Below, piece by piece: positions 22,955-32,053 of a stretch of DNA of 64,000 bases; the stretch's first letter is position 1, and every line of letters starts with the position of its first letter. The position numbers and the translations under genes are program-made. The notes beneath the pieces are model-generated. The model searched no databases. It saw nothing but the letters and a program-made list of their open reading frames with translations, and was not told where the DNA came from. Source of the stretch: Alicycliphilus sp. UBA6560 (GTDB taxonomy: Bacteria > Pseudomonadota > Gammaproteobacteria > Burkholderiales > Burkholderiaceae_C); assembly GCA_002434305.1 (NCBI GenBank), contig DJJU01000013.1, forward strand, positions 606,321-670,320. The letters run 5' to 3'.

Positions 22955-24991
22955 TCAGCGGCCCATGGTCTGCAGCAGGTTGTCGAAGATGGTCTGCGCC
23001 ACCTGCAGCATCTTGGCCGAGGCCTGGTAGGCCTGCTGGTACTGGATCAGCTTGGCCGCCTCCTCGTCCAGGTTGACGCCGGATACAGCGGTGCGGCTGG
23101 CCTCCAGGTTGCTGGCGATGGAGTCGGACAGGTGGGCCGCGTACATGGCGCTCTGCGCCCGCGTACCCACCTGCGCCATCAGGCCGGCATAGCCGTCGGC
23201 CAGGGTGGATTCGTCGAACATCTTCACGTCGCGCAGCTGCTGCAGGGCGCTGGCGTTGCCGGCGTTGCGGGTGTAGATGTCGCCGTACTGCGGATCCAGG
23301 GCGTTGCCCACGGTCACGGTGTCGCCGTCCTTGGGCGTGCCCTGCAGCGTGATGGACCAGCCGTCGATATGGATGGCCTGGCCCGGCACATAGGCGTAGG
23401 GCGGGCCGGTCAGCAGGGTGGGCGGGTTGGCGTTCATGTCCAGCGGCGTGCCGGTGGCGCCGCCCAGGGTGAACTGGCCATTGGCGTTGAAGGTCAGCGT
23501 GACGCCGCCGCCCGTGACCGGCGGTATCGGGCTGGGCGGTGGCGTGATGCTGCCGGTGGTCTGCACCCTCAAGCTGACGCCATTCCATTGCAGGCCCGTG
23601 GCCTTCAGGCCGGCCAGCTGCAGCGTGCCGCCATTGGACGTTCCCATGGCCGCGTTGATGGGGTTGGCGGCGGCCAGCTCGCGCGGCGAATACACCAGCA
23701 TCTGCAGGTTGGCGGCGGCGCTGGCGAAGGGCTGGAACAGCACGCGCTCGTTGGCCGCCGGAGCGGGCGTGGCGTCGAAGTCGAAGGTCAGGCCGTCGAT
23801 CTGCTGGTTGCGCAGGTCGTTCAGGTTGGTGAAGGCGAAGGCCTTGCCGTCCGACAGGCGCACCACCTGGCCGCCTGGAGGCGTGCCGGAAAAGCGCACC
23901 TCATAGTCCGAAGCGGCGAATTTCGTGGGTGAGAGCGCCGCGGCATTGCTCAGGTCGATACGGCCCTGGGCGCTGCCGCTGGTGGCGCCAGTCACCTGCG
24001 CCGGCAGGGCGAACAGCGGCTTGCCCGGCTGGCCGTCCAGCGTCAGGCCCATGGACTGCTGGTAGTTCATGGTCGTGCCGATGGCCAGCGCCATGCGCCC
24101 CAGCAGGTTGCGGCCCTCGGCCAGATCCTGGTTGGCAAAGCGCAGCAGGCCGGCCACCTCGCCGCCGCCCAGCATGCTCTCGTTGAGCTCCACCGGTGCC
24201 GCGCCCGGGCGCAGGAAGTACAGGCCCTGCTGGCGGCTGCCGGGAAACAGCTGTGATTCATCGAGGGACAGCTGCGCCGCCGTGCTGCCCAGCACCAGCG
24301 CCTGGCTGCCGCCCACGAACACGCCCACGGTGCCGTCGTCGGCCGGGATCTGCGTGGTCTGCACGTACTGGTTGAGCTCGCGGATGAGCTGGTCGCGCTG
24401 GTCCAGCAGGTCGTTGGGCGTCTGGCCGTTGCCCTTGACGCGGGCGATCTGCTCGTTGATGTCGGCGATGCTGGCGGCCAGGCTGTTGATGCGCACCACG
24501 TCGGTTTTGAGCTGCTCATTCACCGAGACCTCAATCTGCTGCAGCTGTTCGGCCGAGGAGCGCATGCGCGCCGCCAGCTCGTCCATGCGCGTCAGGGTGA
24601 CGGTGCGCGCCGTGATGTCGGTGGGCGAATTGATCACGTCGCCCAGTGAGTTGAGCATGTCGCTGATGGCCGCGCCCAGGCCGCTGGTGCCGCCCTGGAA
24701 GACGTCCTGCAGCTGCGTGACGCGCTCGGCGCGCGTGGTGTCTGCCGCCTGCACGGCCTGCGCGGCGGCGGCCTGGCGCGTCAGCAGCTCGTTGTGGTTG
24801 CGCAGGATGGTGGCCACGTTCACGCCCTTGCCGATGTAGCCGGCGCCGGTGAACTGGCCGGGCACGGTCTGCATCACCACGCTCTGGCGCGAATAGCCGG
24901 CTACGCTGACGTTGGCGATGTTGTGGCCGGTGGTCTGCAGGGCTACCTGGTTGGCGAGGAGGGCGCGCGCGCCGACGTTGAGAAGGCTCAT
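22955..24991 (-). CDS. flgK: flagellar hook-associated protein FlgK
   Basis: The 678-residue protein has the conserved N-terminus MSLLNVGARALLANQVALQT and NIANVSVAGYSRQSV (rod/hook family motif) and a C-terminal helix EEAAKLIQYQQAYQASAKML. The middle includes a proline-rich segment (PPPSPIPPVTGGG) and is variable in the family. It forms the hook-filament junction beneath FlgL. Length is at the long end for beta-proteobacterial FlgK. Confidence 0.95.
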   Translation of the reverse strand: MSLLNVGARALLANQVALQTTGHNIANVSVAGYSRQSVVMQTVPGQFTGAGYIGKGVNVATILRNHNELLTRQAAAAQAVQAADTTRAERVTQLQDVFQGGTSGLGAAISDMLNSLGDVINSPTDITARTVTLTRMDELAARMRSSAEQLQQIEVSVNEQLKTDVVRINSLAASIADINEQIARVKGNGQTPNDLLDQRDQLIRELNQYVQTTQIPADDGTVGVFVGGSQALVLGSTAAQLSLDESQLFPGSRQQGLYFLRPGAAPVELNESMLGGGEVAGLLRFANQDLAEGRNLLGRMALAIGTTMNYQQSMGLTLDGQPGKPLFALPAQVTGATSGSAQGRIDLSNAAALSPTKFAASDYEVRFSGTPPGGQVVRLSDGKAFAFTNLNDLRNQQIDGLTFDFDATPAPAANERVLFQPFASAAANLQMLVYSPRELAAANPINAAMGTSNGGTLQLAGLKATGLQWNGVSLRVQTTGSITPPPSPIPPVTGGGVTLTFNANGQFTLGGATGTPLDMNANPPTLLTGPPYAYVPGQAIHIDGWSITLQGTPKDGDTVTVGNALDPQYGDIYTRNAGNASALQQLRDVKMFDESTLADGYAGLMAQVGTRAQSAMYAAHLSDSIASNLEASRTAVSGVNLDEEAAKLIQYQQAYQASAKMLQVAQTIFDNLLQTMGR

Positions 24992-25051
24992 GGTGCTTTA
25001 GCGGGATGCGGGGCTTGTACGGTGTGCCGTTGGCTCGGGGACGCTGCGGCT

Positions 25052-25993
25052 TCAGGCCTGGACGCTGGACGCCGCCTGGCCGGCTGCTGGCACGCGGGCC
25101 ACGGCCAGGGTGCTCTGGATGGCGCGGCTGAGCTTGCTGGCGTAGTTCGGATCGGTGGCGTAGCCGGCCTTTTGCAGCTCGGCCGCCCAGGCCTGGGCCG
25201 AATGGGTCTTGGCCAGGGCCTTTTCGTAGCGCGGGCTTTCGGTGATCAGCCGTGCGTAGTCGCGGAAGGAGTCGGCATACGAGTCGTAGGCGCGGAACTT
25301 GGCCGTCACCTTGCGCGGCTTGCCGTCGATGTATTCGGTGGTGGTGATCTCGGCCACCTTGCCGGTCCAGCCGCGCCCGGCCTTGATGCCGAACAGGTTG
25401 AAGGAGTTGCTGCCGTCCTTGTGACGGATCTCGCTCTTGCCCCAGCCGGTTTCGTGGCCGGCCTGGCCCAGCATGAAGCTGGCGGGGATGCCGCTCTCGC
25501 GCGCCACGGCCTCGGCGGCGCTGCGGTGGCCCTGCACGAAGTCCTCCTTGCCGCGCGGCGACGGCGCGCGCGGGTCGTCCGCAGCGCTGGGGGCGGGGCG
25601 CCGCTGCAGCGCATCCAGGCGCAGCGTGGCGCCGGGCATCAGCGTAGGAGCGTCGCCCTCGCCGCCCAGCTGGCGTGCCAGCTGGCGCTGGATGGCCTCG
25701 GCCAGGCCGCCGCTCTGGCCGGCCATCTGCACCGACAGCTGCTGGTCGAACAGGTCGTTGGCCAGGTTGCCCTCGGCGCCGTCCAGCAGGCCGGACTTCA
25801 TGGTCGCCTCGCGCATGCTCTTGATCAGCTCGCGCATGAACAGCGACTCCAGCTGCTTGGCCGATTCCTTCACCGCCGCGCGCTGGCCCTCGCCGCCCTC
25901 GGCGGCCTGCACCTTCAGGTTGGATAGCGAACGGCCGTCCACGGCCAGCGCCTGACGCGCGGAGGCCATGGTTGTGTTGGGAAGCAAGCTCAT
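25052..25993 (-). CDS. flgJ: flagellar rod assembly muramidase FlgJ
   Basis: The 313-residue protein joins an N-terminal rod-capping domain (QLESLFMRELIKSMREATMK, residues 44-63) to a C-terminal glucosaminidase domain with GIPASFMLGQAGHETGWGKS, where the Glu of HETGWG is the expected catalytic residue. It cuts peptidoglycan to let the rod through. ATG 25993 has GGAGG at ideal spacing; the frame extends to a GTG at 26011 with no ribosome site. It lies between flgK and flgI. Confidence 0.93.
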   Translation of the reverse strand: MSLLPNTTMASARQALAVDGRSLSNLKVQAAEGGEGQRAAVKESAKQLESLFMRELIKSMREATMKSGLLDGAEGNLANDLFDQQLSVQMAGQSGGLAEAIQRQLARQLGGEGDAPTLMPGATLRLDALQRRPAPSAADDPRAPSPRGKEDFVQGHRSAAEAVARESGIPASFMLGQAGHETGWGKSEIRHKDGSNSFNLFGIKAGRGWTGKVAEITTTEYIDGKPRKVTAKFRAYDSYADSFRDYARLITESPRYEKALAKTHSAQAWAAELQKAGYATDPNYASKLSRAIQSTLAVARVPAAGQAASSVQA

Positions 25994-26037
25994 CCCCGTC
26001 CTCCAGGGCACGCCCCTCGCCGGGTGCGCTGCCTCAT

Positions 26038-26152
26038 GCCAGCAGACGCCGTGGATCCGGCTTCGCCGGTCCAGTGGCGTCGTCCCCCTTCCCGAATGGC
26101 GCAGCCATTTGAGAGAAGGGGAAAGCGGCGCAGCCGCTCAGGGGGTTGCCTC
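26038..26152. repeat. REP-like repeat, family 2, between flgJ and flgI
   Basis: GTGGATCCGGCTTCGCCGGTCC and GTCGTCCCCCTTCCC, then AGAAGGGGAAAGCGGCGCAG CCGCTCAGGGGGTTG match the elements at 13990, 16277 and 18612. It occupies nearly all of the gap between two genes that are normally adjacent in one operon, and may attenuate transcription into flgJ. Confidence 0.65.
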
Positions 26153-26153
26153 C

Positions 26154-27278
26154 TCATATCACCTCCAACTCGGCGTTCAGGGCGCCAGCCGCCTTGATGG
26201 CCTGCAGGATGGCCAGCAGGTCCTGCGGCGTGGCGCCCAGGGTGTTCAGGGCGCGCACCACGTCGGCCAGCTGCGGCGAGGCTGGCACCTGCATGACCTT
26301 GCCGGCGTCGGCCTGGATGGCGATGTCGCTCTTTTGCGCCACCACCGTCTGTCCGCGCGACAGCGGGTTGGGCTGGCTGATGACGGGCGTGCTGCTGATG
26401 ACGATGGACAGGTTGCCGTGCGCGATGGCGCAGGGGCCCAGTGTCACGGCCTGGTTCAGCACGATGGAGCCGGTGCGCGCGTTGATCACCACCTTGGCCG
26501 ATGGGGTGGATTCGGGCAGCTGCAGCTCTTCCAGCTCGGCGATGAAGTTCACGCGGGCGCCGGGGTCCAGAGGGGCGCGCACCTGCACCGTGCGGCCGTC
26601 CAGGGCCGTGGCGGTGTCGGGGCCGGAGCGGGCATTGATGGCCAGGGCCACCTTGCGCGCGGCCTGGAAGTCCGAGGCGTTCAATCCCAAGGTGATGGTG
26701 TCGCCGCCGTGCAGCGGCGTGGGCACGCTGCGCTCGACCTGCGCGCCCTCGGGAATGCGCCCGGCGCTCAGGTGGTTGACCTGCACCTTCGAGCCGCCGG
26801 CCGATGCCCCCGCGCCGCCCACCACCAAGTTGCCCTGCGCCAGGGCGTAGATCTCGCCGTCGGCGCCGCGCAGCGGCGTGGCGATCAGCGTGCCGCCCTT
26901 GAGCGACTTGGCGTTGCCGATGGAGGACACGGCCACGTCGATGTGCTGGCCGGGCTGGGCAAAGGCCGGCAGCTCGGCCGTGACCACCACCGTGGCCACG
27001 TTCTTGAGCTGCGGCACGCTGGTGCCCGGTGGCAGGGAAATGCCCATCTGCTGCAGGTAGTTGCCCATGGCCTGTGCAGTGATGGGCATCTGGGTGGACT
27101 GGTCGCCCGTGCCGTCCAGTCCCACCACCAGGCCATAGCCCGACAGCTGGTTGCTGCGCACGCCCTGCACGGCGGCGATTTCCTTGATGCGCAGGGCCTG
27201 CGCGGGCAGCGCCCACGTGAGCGCGAGCAGCGCCCACGCCAGGCCCAGGGCAATGCGAGGAAGGGGCAAGGATTTCAT
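26154..27278 (-). CDS. flgI: flagellar P-ring protein FlgI
   Basis: The 374-residue preprotein has a Sec signal peptide ending at LPAQA and the family opening RIKEIAAVQGVRSNQLSGYG, followed by LVVGLDGTGDQS. It ends in a conserved AILQAIKAAGALNAELEVI. It assembles the periplasmic P ring around the rod. flgH and the rest of flgB-H are missing upstream; phhA sits there instead, so the flagellar locus is split in this genome. ATG 27278 precedes the signal peptide; an upstream start at 27311 is less likely. Confidence 0.95.
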   Translation of the reverse strand: MKSLPLPRIALGLAWALLALTWALPAQALRIKEIAAVQGVRSNQLSGYGLVVGLDGTGDQSTQMPITAQAMGNYLQQMGISLPPGTSVPQLKNVATVVVTAELPAFAQPGQHIDVAVSSIGNAKSLKGGTLIATPLRGADGEIYALAQGNLVVGGAGASAGGSKVQVNHLSAGRIPEGAQVERSVPTPLHGGDTITLGLNASDFQAARKVALAINARSGPDTATALDGRTVQVRAPLDPGARVNFIAELEELQLPESTPSAKVVINARTGSIVLNQAVTLGPCAIAHGNLSIVISSTPVISQPNPLSRGQTVVAQKSDIAIQADAGKVMQVPASPQLADVVRALNTLGATPQDLLAILQAIKAAGALNAELEVI

Positions 27279-27363
27279 GGCCCCGATTGTCCGAAGGCCG
27301 CCGCGCGGCAAAGCGCGGAAAAGGAGGGTTTTTCCGCGCCTGACCGGGCGGATGCCCCGAAAC

Positions 27364-28188
27364 TCAGTCGGCGTCGGCGGCGAATTCGGGCAGCCCGCGC
27401 AGCTCTTCGTACAGCGGGGTGAAGTCGCCCTCGGTCAGGTCGAACAGCTGCTGGAAGCTGTTGATGACGAAGTAGGTCTGCTGGTAGGTGTCGATCTTGT
27501 AGCGGGTGCGCATGGTGCGCGCCAGCTCCAGCGGCAGGCGGCGCGGCTCGGGCGATTGCACCGAGTAAGGCAGCTCGCCGGCCGAGCTGAGAATGCCGGC
27601 ACCGTAGGCGCGCAGGGCGCCGCTCTCGCGGATCAGGCCGAACTCGATGGTGTACCAGTACAGGCGCGACAGCATCTCGCAGGCGCCCAGGCGCGCGGCC
27701 TTCAGGCCGCCCTCGCCGTAGCGCTGCACGTAGTCGGCAAACACCGGGTTGAACAGAAGCGGCACGTGGCCGAACAGGTCGTGGAACACGTCCGGCTCGA
27801 CGATGTAGTCGAACTCCTCGGGCTTGCGGATCCAGTCCGTGACCGGGAACTTGCGGTTGGCCAGGAGCTGGAAGAACGGCACCTCGGGAATGAGTCCAGG
27901 CACGGCCACCAGCTCCCAGCCGGTGGCCTTGTACAGCCCCTCGTTCACGTCATCGAAACGCGGAATGCGCTCGCGCGCGCCCAGCGAAGGCAGGGCGGCG
28001 ATGAAGGCCTCGCTGGCCAGCCCCGGCAGCTGGGCCGACTGGCGCTGGTACAGCCGGTGGTAGGTGTCGTGATCGGCCGCGGTGTAGGCGGCCCAGTTCT
28101 GCGCGCAGGTGTAGTCGTCCTGCGCACGGCTGTAGTCCCCGCGCGGGGGGCGTTCGGACTGGCCGTAGACGACGGGGGGCTGGCCCAT
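27364..28188 (-). CDS. phhA: phenylalanine 4-monooxygenase
   Basis: The 274-residue enzyme has the iron-binding pair in EPDVFHDLFGH (His136, His141) and the Glu ligand in YTIEFGLI, plus the pterin-dependent hydroxylase core. It converts phenylalanine to tyrosine with tetrahydropterin. It is the last gene of a group that begins with hppD, supplying tyrosine for the homogentisate route. AGGAG precedes ATG 28188. Confidence 0.95.
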   Translation of the reverse strand: MGQPPVVYGQSERPPRGDYSRAQDDYTCAQNWAAYTAADHDTYHRLYQRQSAQLPGLASEAFIAALPSLGARERIPRFDDVNEGLYKATGWELVAVPGLIPEVPFFQLLANRKFPVTDWIRKPEEFDYIVEPDVFHDLFGHVPLLFNPVFADYVQRYGEGGLKAARLGACEMLSRLYWYTIEFGLIRESGALRAYGAGILSSAGELPYSVQSPEPRRLPLELARTMRTRYKIDTYQQTYFVINSFQQLFDLTEGDFTPLYEELRGLPEFAADAD

Positions 28189-28234
28189 GGGATGTCTCCT
28201 GTGGTGTGCGTGGCCGCCCGCCGCCGCCGCAGTC

Positions 28235-29218
28235 TTACTGCGTGCGGATCTTGGCGGCCTTGATCAGAAACTCGTACTTGTTGTATTCGGAGCGCACGAA
28301 GGTGCCGAAGCCCTCCAGCGTCAGCTCCTCGGGCTCCAGGCCCATGGCCTGGAACTGCTTCCTGCCTCCGGCCGAGCGCATGGCGGCCGAGAACGCATCC
28401 GCATAGCGGCGCGCCTCCGCCTCCGGCAGGTTGGCCGGCGCGAACAGGCCGAACCAGGTCGAAACGTTGAAGCCCGGCACCTCGCTGTTGATGCTGGGCA
28501 CGCCGGGCAGGGCGCTGTCCGGCCCCAGCGAGGTGACGCCCAGCGCCTTGAGCTTGCCCTCGCGGATCAGCGGCAGCGAGGAGGCCAGGTTGTCGAACAC
28601 CAGCGCCACGCTGCCGCCCTGCAGCGCCTTGAGCGCCGGGCCCGCGCCGGGGAACGGCTGGTGCGCCATGCGCGTGTTGGTGAGCGACTTGAACATCTCT
28701 CCGGCGATGTGGCCGATGCTGCCGGTGCCGCCCGAGCCGAAGACCAGCTGGTCCGGGTGGGCCTTCAGGTACTTGACCAGGTCGGTGGTGCTGCGAATGC
28801 CCAGGGCGTCGGCCTGGGCCGTGCTCATGACCAGCACGTTGGGCGTGCGCGCCACCAGGGCGATGGGTTTGAAGTCGCGGATCGGGTCGTAGGGGAAGTC
28901 CTTGGACAGCCAGGGGTTGACCGCGTGCGTGGCCACCGCGCCCATGATCAGCAGCCGCTCGGACGCCGGTGCCTTGGCCACTGCGGCCGCGCCCTGGCTG
29001 CCGCCGGCGCCGGGCCGGTTGTCCACTTGCACGGGGCCCAGCTGCGCCTGCGCGCCCTCGGCCAGGATGCGGGCGCTCTTGTCCAGCGGGCCGCCGGCGG
29101 CGTAGGGCACGACGATGGTCAGCGGCGCCTGCTTGGCCGCGGCCACGCCGCCAGCCGCCAGCCCCAAGGCCAGCAGCCCGCTTCCCACCACCTGCCGCGC
29201 CAACATCATGAAAGACAT
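28235..29218 (-). CDS. Bug-family (TTT-type) periplasmic substrate-binding protein
   Basis: The 327-residue preprotein has a signal peptide ending near GGVAAA and the family motifs LTIVVPYAAGGPLDKSAR, DNRPGAGGSQGA and FPYDPIRDFKPIALV. It lies between hppD and phhA in the same direction with short gaps (62 and 46 bases), so it may bind an aromatic acid feeding that pathway, though no transporter membrane genes are present. GAGGA precedes ATG 29218. Confidence 0.88.
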   Translation of the reverse strand: MSFMMLARQVVGSGLLALGLAAGGVAAAKQAPLTIVVPYAAGGPLDKSARILAEGAQAQLGPVQVDNRPGAGGSQGAAAVAKAPASERLLIMGAVATHAVNPWLSKDFPYDPIRDFKPIALVARTPNVLVMSTAQADALGIRSTTDLVKYLKAHPDQLVFGSGGTGSIGHIAGEMFKSLTNTRMAHQPFPGAGPALKALQGGSVALVFDNLASSLPLIREGKLKALGVTSLGPDSALPGVPSINSEVPGFNVSTWFGLFAPANLPEAEARRYADAFSAAMRSAGGRKQFQAMGLEPEELTLEGFGTFVRSEYNKYEFLIKAAKIRTQ

Positions 29219-29280
29219 TTCCTCACCCCATTTGCAAAAAGGCGCGAGTATAGAAACGTCCCGTGAACGCGGCTGTCACT

Positions 29281-30402
29281 TCAGGGCTTGGTGCCTTCCA
29301 GCACGCCGCGGCGGATCTGGTCGCGCTCCAGCGACTCGAACAGCGCCTTGAAGTTGCCCTCGCCAAAGCCGTCGCGAAAGTCGCCGCGGCGCTCGATGAA
29401 TTCGAAGAACACCGGGCCCAGCATGGGTGTGGAGAAGATCTGCAGCAGCAGGCGCGGCGTGCCGTCGGCCGTGGTGCCGTCCAGCAGGATGCCGCGCGAC
29501 TGCAGCTCGGGCACCGGTTGGCCGTGGCCGGGCAGGCGCGATTCGAGCATCTCGTAGTAGATGTCGTTGGGCGCCGTGGCCAGCGGCACGCCGGCCAGGC
29601 CCAGCTTGTCCACCACGTCGGTCAGCTTGTCGCAGATCAGGGCGATGTGCTGGATGCCCTCGCCGTTGAACTGCATCAAAAATTCCTCGATCTGCCCGCC
29701 GCCCTGCTTGGATTCCTCGTTCAGAGGGATGCGGATCATGCCGTCGGGCGCCGTCATGGCCTTGCTGGTCAGGCCGGTGTATTCGCCCTGGATGTCGAAG
29801 TACCGGATCTCGCGGAAGTTGAACAGCTTCTCGTAGAAGTTGGCCCAAAAGCCCATGCGGCCGCGGTAGACGTTGTGCGTCAGGTGGTCGATCAGGTTCA
29901 GGCCATGGCCCTTGGGGCGATGGTCCACGCCGGGCAGCCACTCGAAGTCGATGTCGTAGATGGACTTGCCGTCCTCGAAACGGTCGATCAGGTACAGCGG
30001 CGCACCGCCGATGCCCTTGATGGCCGGCAGGCGCAGCTCCATCGGGCCCGTGGGAATGTCGATGGGCTGGGCGCCCAGCGCCAGCGCGCGCTCATAGGCC
30101 TTGTGCGCATCCTTGACGCGAAAGGCCAGGCCGCAGGCGGAGGGGCCATGCTCGGCGCCGAAGTAGGCCGCCTGGCTGCCGGGCTCGCGGTTCAGGATGA
30201 AGTTGATCTGGTTCTGGCGGTACAGCACCACGTCCTTGGAGCGGTGCCGGGCCACCAGGGTGAAGCCCAGCTTCTCGAACACGTCCTCCAGCACGCCGGG
30301 CGTGGGCGAGGTGAACTCGACGAACTCGAAGCCCATCAGGCCCATGGGATTTTCCCAGGCGGAGGTCTCGGTGGCGGCTTGTTGGGGCAGGGCGGCGGTC
30401 AT
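29281..30402 (-). CDS. hppD: 4-hydroxyphenylpyruvate dioxygenase
   Basis: The 373-residue iron enzyme turns 4-hydroxyphenylpyruvate into homogentisate. The iron triad is visible as His in LIDHLTHNV, His in GIQHIAL and Glu in FFEFIERRGD; the C-terminal half has the characteristic GEGNFKALFESLERDQ. ATG 30402 is preceded by AAGGAG; the open frame continues 56 codons upstream through the promoter gap. It is divergent from an Lrp regulator and followed by a Bug protein and phhA. Confidence 0.95.
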   Translation of the reverse strand: MTAALPQQAATETSAWENPMGLMGFEFVEFTSPTPGVLEDVFEKLGFTLVARHRSKDVVLYRQNQINFILNREPGSQAAYFGAEHGPSACGLAFRVKDAHKAYERALALGAQPIDIPTGPMELRLPAIKGIGGAPLYLIDRFEDGKSIYDIDFEWLPGVDHRPKGHGLNLIDHLTHNVYRGRMGFWANFYEKLFNFREIRYFDIQGEYTGLTSKAMTAPDGMIRIPLNEESKQGGGQIEEFLMQFNGEGIQHIALICDKLTDVVDKLGLAGVPLATAPNDIYYEMLESRLPGHGQPVPELQSRGILLDGTTADGTPRLLLQIFSTPMLGPVFFEFIERRGDFRDGFGEGNFKALFESLERDQIRRGVLEGTKP

Positions 30403-30605
30403 GGGGCAGTCTCCTTGCGGACGATGTTGGCGTCGGGTCAATCCAATGACTGTAGGACCGGGGCCGCTCAGATTTAAGGCGAAGCGCGGGCCTTTTGCGG
30501 ACTGGCGTGCAGGAATGTTGCGTCTGATCAAGGCGCCCTGCACGCCGATGGCGTTAGGGAATGCGTGCACGGCGCCCGCGCGGCGCCTGCCTAGAATCCG
30601 CGGCC

Positions 30606-31097
30606 ATGAACAGCGACCGCAGCGCTCCCGCCCTGGACAAGCTCGACCGCGCCATCCTGCGCCGCCTGCAGGACAACGGCCGCGAAACCTATGACGTCAT
30701 CGGCGAGCAGGTGGGTCTGTCGCCCAGCGCCGTGCTGCGCCGCGCCAAGCGGCTGGAGGAGTGCGGCGTGATCGACCGCTACGTGGCCCTGGTGCGGCCC
30801 GAGAGCGTGGGCCTGGGCCTGACGGCCTACATCAACGTGCGCCTGGAAAAGCTGACCGAGAGCCACAAGCGCAACCCCATGGACCTGTTTCGCGCCAGCG
30901 TGCAGACCTGGCCCGAGGTGGTGGAATGCGCCGCGCTGACGGGCGAGATGGACTATCTGCTGCGCGTGGTGGTGGCAGACATGGCGCACTACAGCCGCTT
31001 CATCATGGACACGCTGCTCAAGCATCCCAGCGTGGAAGACTGCAAGACCAGCTTCGTGCTGGACCGCGTAAAAGCCACCACGGCCGTGCCGGTGTGA
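30606..31097 (+). CDS. Lrp/AsnC-family regulator of aromatic amino acid catabolism
   Basis: The 163-residue protein has the Lrp HTH (LDKLDRAILRRLQDNGRETY, VGLSPSAVLRRAKRLEECGV) and the RAM ligand domain (ALTGEMDYLLRVVVADM). It is divergent from hppD with a 203-base gap, the usual layout for an Lrp activator responding to phenylalanine or tyrosine. A TAGAAT -10-like hexamer lies just before ATG 30606. Ligand is inferred. Confidence 0.88.
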   Translation: MNSDRSAPALDKLDRAILRRLQDNGRETYDVIGEQVGLSPSAVLRRAKRLEECGVIDRYVALVRPESVGLGLTAYINVRLEKLTESHKRNPMDLFRASVQTWPEVVECAALTGEMDYLLRVVVADMAHYSRFIMDTLLKHPSVEDCKTSFVLDRVKATTAVPV

Positions 31098-31120
31098 CTG
31101 CGGTTGGCTTCGAATACTCT

Positions 31121-31172
31121 GCTTTTGATAGCTGCCAGCACTTTGCTGTCAAGGGTTTGGGGCTGATTTGGC
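31121..31172. repeat. palindromic repeat, intergenic
   Basis: TTTTGATAGCTGCCAGCACT and CAAGGGTTTGGGGCTGATTT form a weakly paired member of the repeat family between the Lrp and acetyltransferase genes. The right arm is the most eroded copy seen here. Confidence 0.5.
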
Positions 31173-31228
31173 TTGAAAATCAAAAGCCGCACGATTTTGT
31201 TGCATTGCAGCAAATCGCCAGCCAAATG

Positions 31229-31244
31229 CTAGGGAAAACCCTAG
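31229..31244. promoter_or_regulatory. palindrome with -10-like hexamer
   Basis: CTAGGGAAAACCCTAG (GGG/CCC arms around AAAA) runs into TAGAAT, about 100 bases before the acetyltransferase start. It is likely part of that gene's promoter and may bind a regulator. Confidence 0.35.
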
Positions 31245-31347
31245 AATGGCTCCCATCATGCCCGCCCCCGAGTCTCTGCTCCATTCCTTCCTGCCTGCCG
31301 GCACCACCGCCCTGCGCCCGCGCCGGCATTCCAACCGAGGATCTGCC

Positions 31348-31980
31348 ATGAACTCCGTGATGGTGCCCATCCGCGCCCTGGGGCCGCAGCACCGCGCGCG
31401 CATCGCCGCCCACCTGCTGGCCCTGTCCGAGCGCGACCGCTATCTGCGCTTCGGCTATCCGGCCACCGACGTGCAGGTGGAGCGCTACGTGGAACTGCTG
31501 AACTTCGAGCGCGACGAGGTGCTGGGCATTTTCAATCGCAAGCTCGAACTCATCGCCCTGGCCCACGTGGCCTTCAGCGCCACGCAGGAATACAGCCGCT
31601 GCGCCGAGTTCGGCGTGTCGGTCTCGGGCAGCGCGCGCGGGCGGGGCTTTGGCGCGCGGCTGTTCGACCGCGCCATCCTGCTGGCGCGCCACCGCGGCGT
31701 GAGCATGATGTTCATCCACGCGCTGACCGAGAACACCGCGATGCTGAAGATTGCGCGCAACGCTGGCGCCACCGTGCACCACGACGGCCCCGAGTCCGAG
31801 GCCTGGCTGCAGCTGCCGCCGGCCGGCTTCGACACCCGCGTGTCCAAGCTGGTGGCCGAGCACTTCGGCGAGGTGGACTACCAGCTGAAAAAGCAGGCGC
31901 GCCAGTTCTGGGGCCTGCTGTCGGACGTGCAGGAGATCCGCCAGGGCGTGCGCGCCGGCCGGCACCAGGCCGCCGAATAG
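31348..31980 (+). CDS. GNAT-family N-acetyltransferase
   Basis: The 210-residue protein has an acetyl-CoA binding loop of the GNAT type (SVSGSARGRGFGARLFDRA, about residues 88-106) and the following helix and strand MMFIHALTENTAMLKIARNA. The C-terminal 40 residues are extra and charged. No substrate can be named. ATG 31348 follows CCGAGGAT. It stands alone between the Lrp gene and corC. Confidence 0.8.
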   Translation: MNSVMVPIRALGPQHRARIAAHLLALSERDRYLRFGYPATDVQVERYVELLNFERDEVLGIFNRKLELIALAHVAFSATQEYSRCAEFGVSVSGSARGRGFGARLFDRAILLARHRGVSMMFIHALTENTAMLKIARNAGATVHHDGPESEAWLQLPPAGFDTRVSKLVAEHFGEVDYQLKKQARQFWGLLSDVQEIRQGVRAGRHQAAE

Positions 31981-32053
31981 GCGCGCCTCGGGGCATCGGG
32001 GGCCGATCCGCTATCCTTGCGGCATCGCCCATCACCCCCCGCACCTGGCCACC

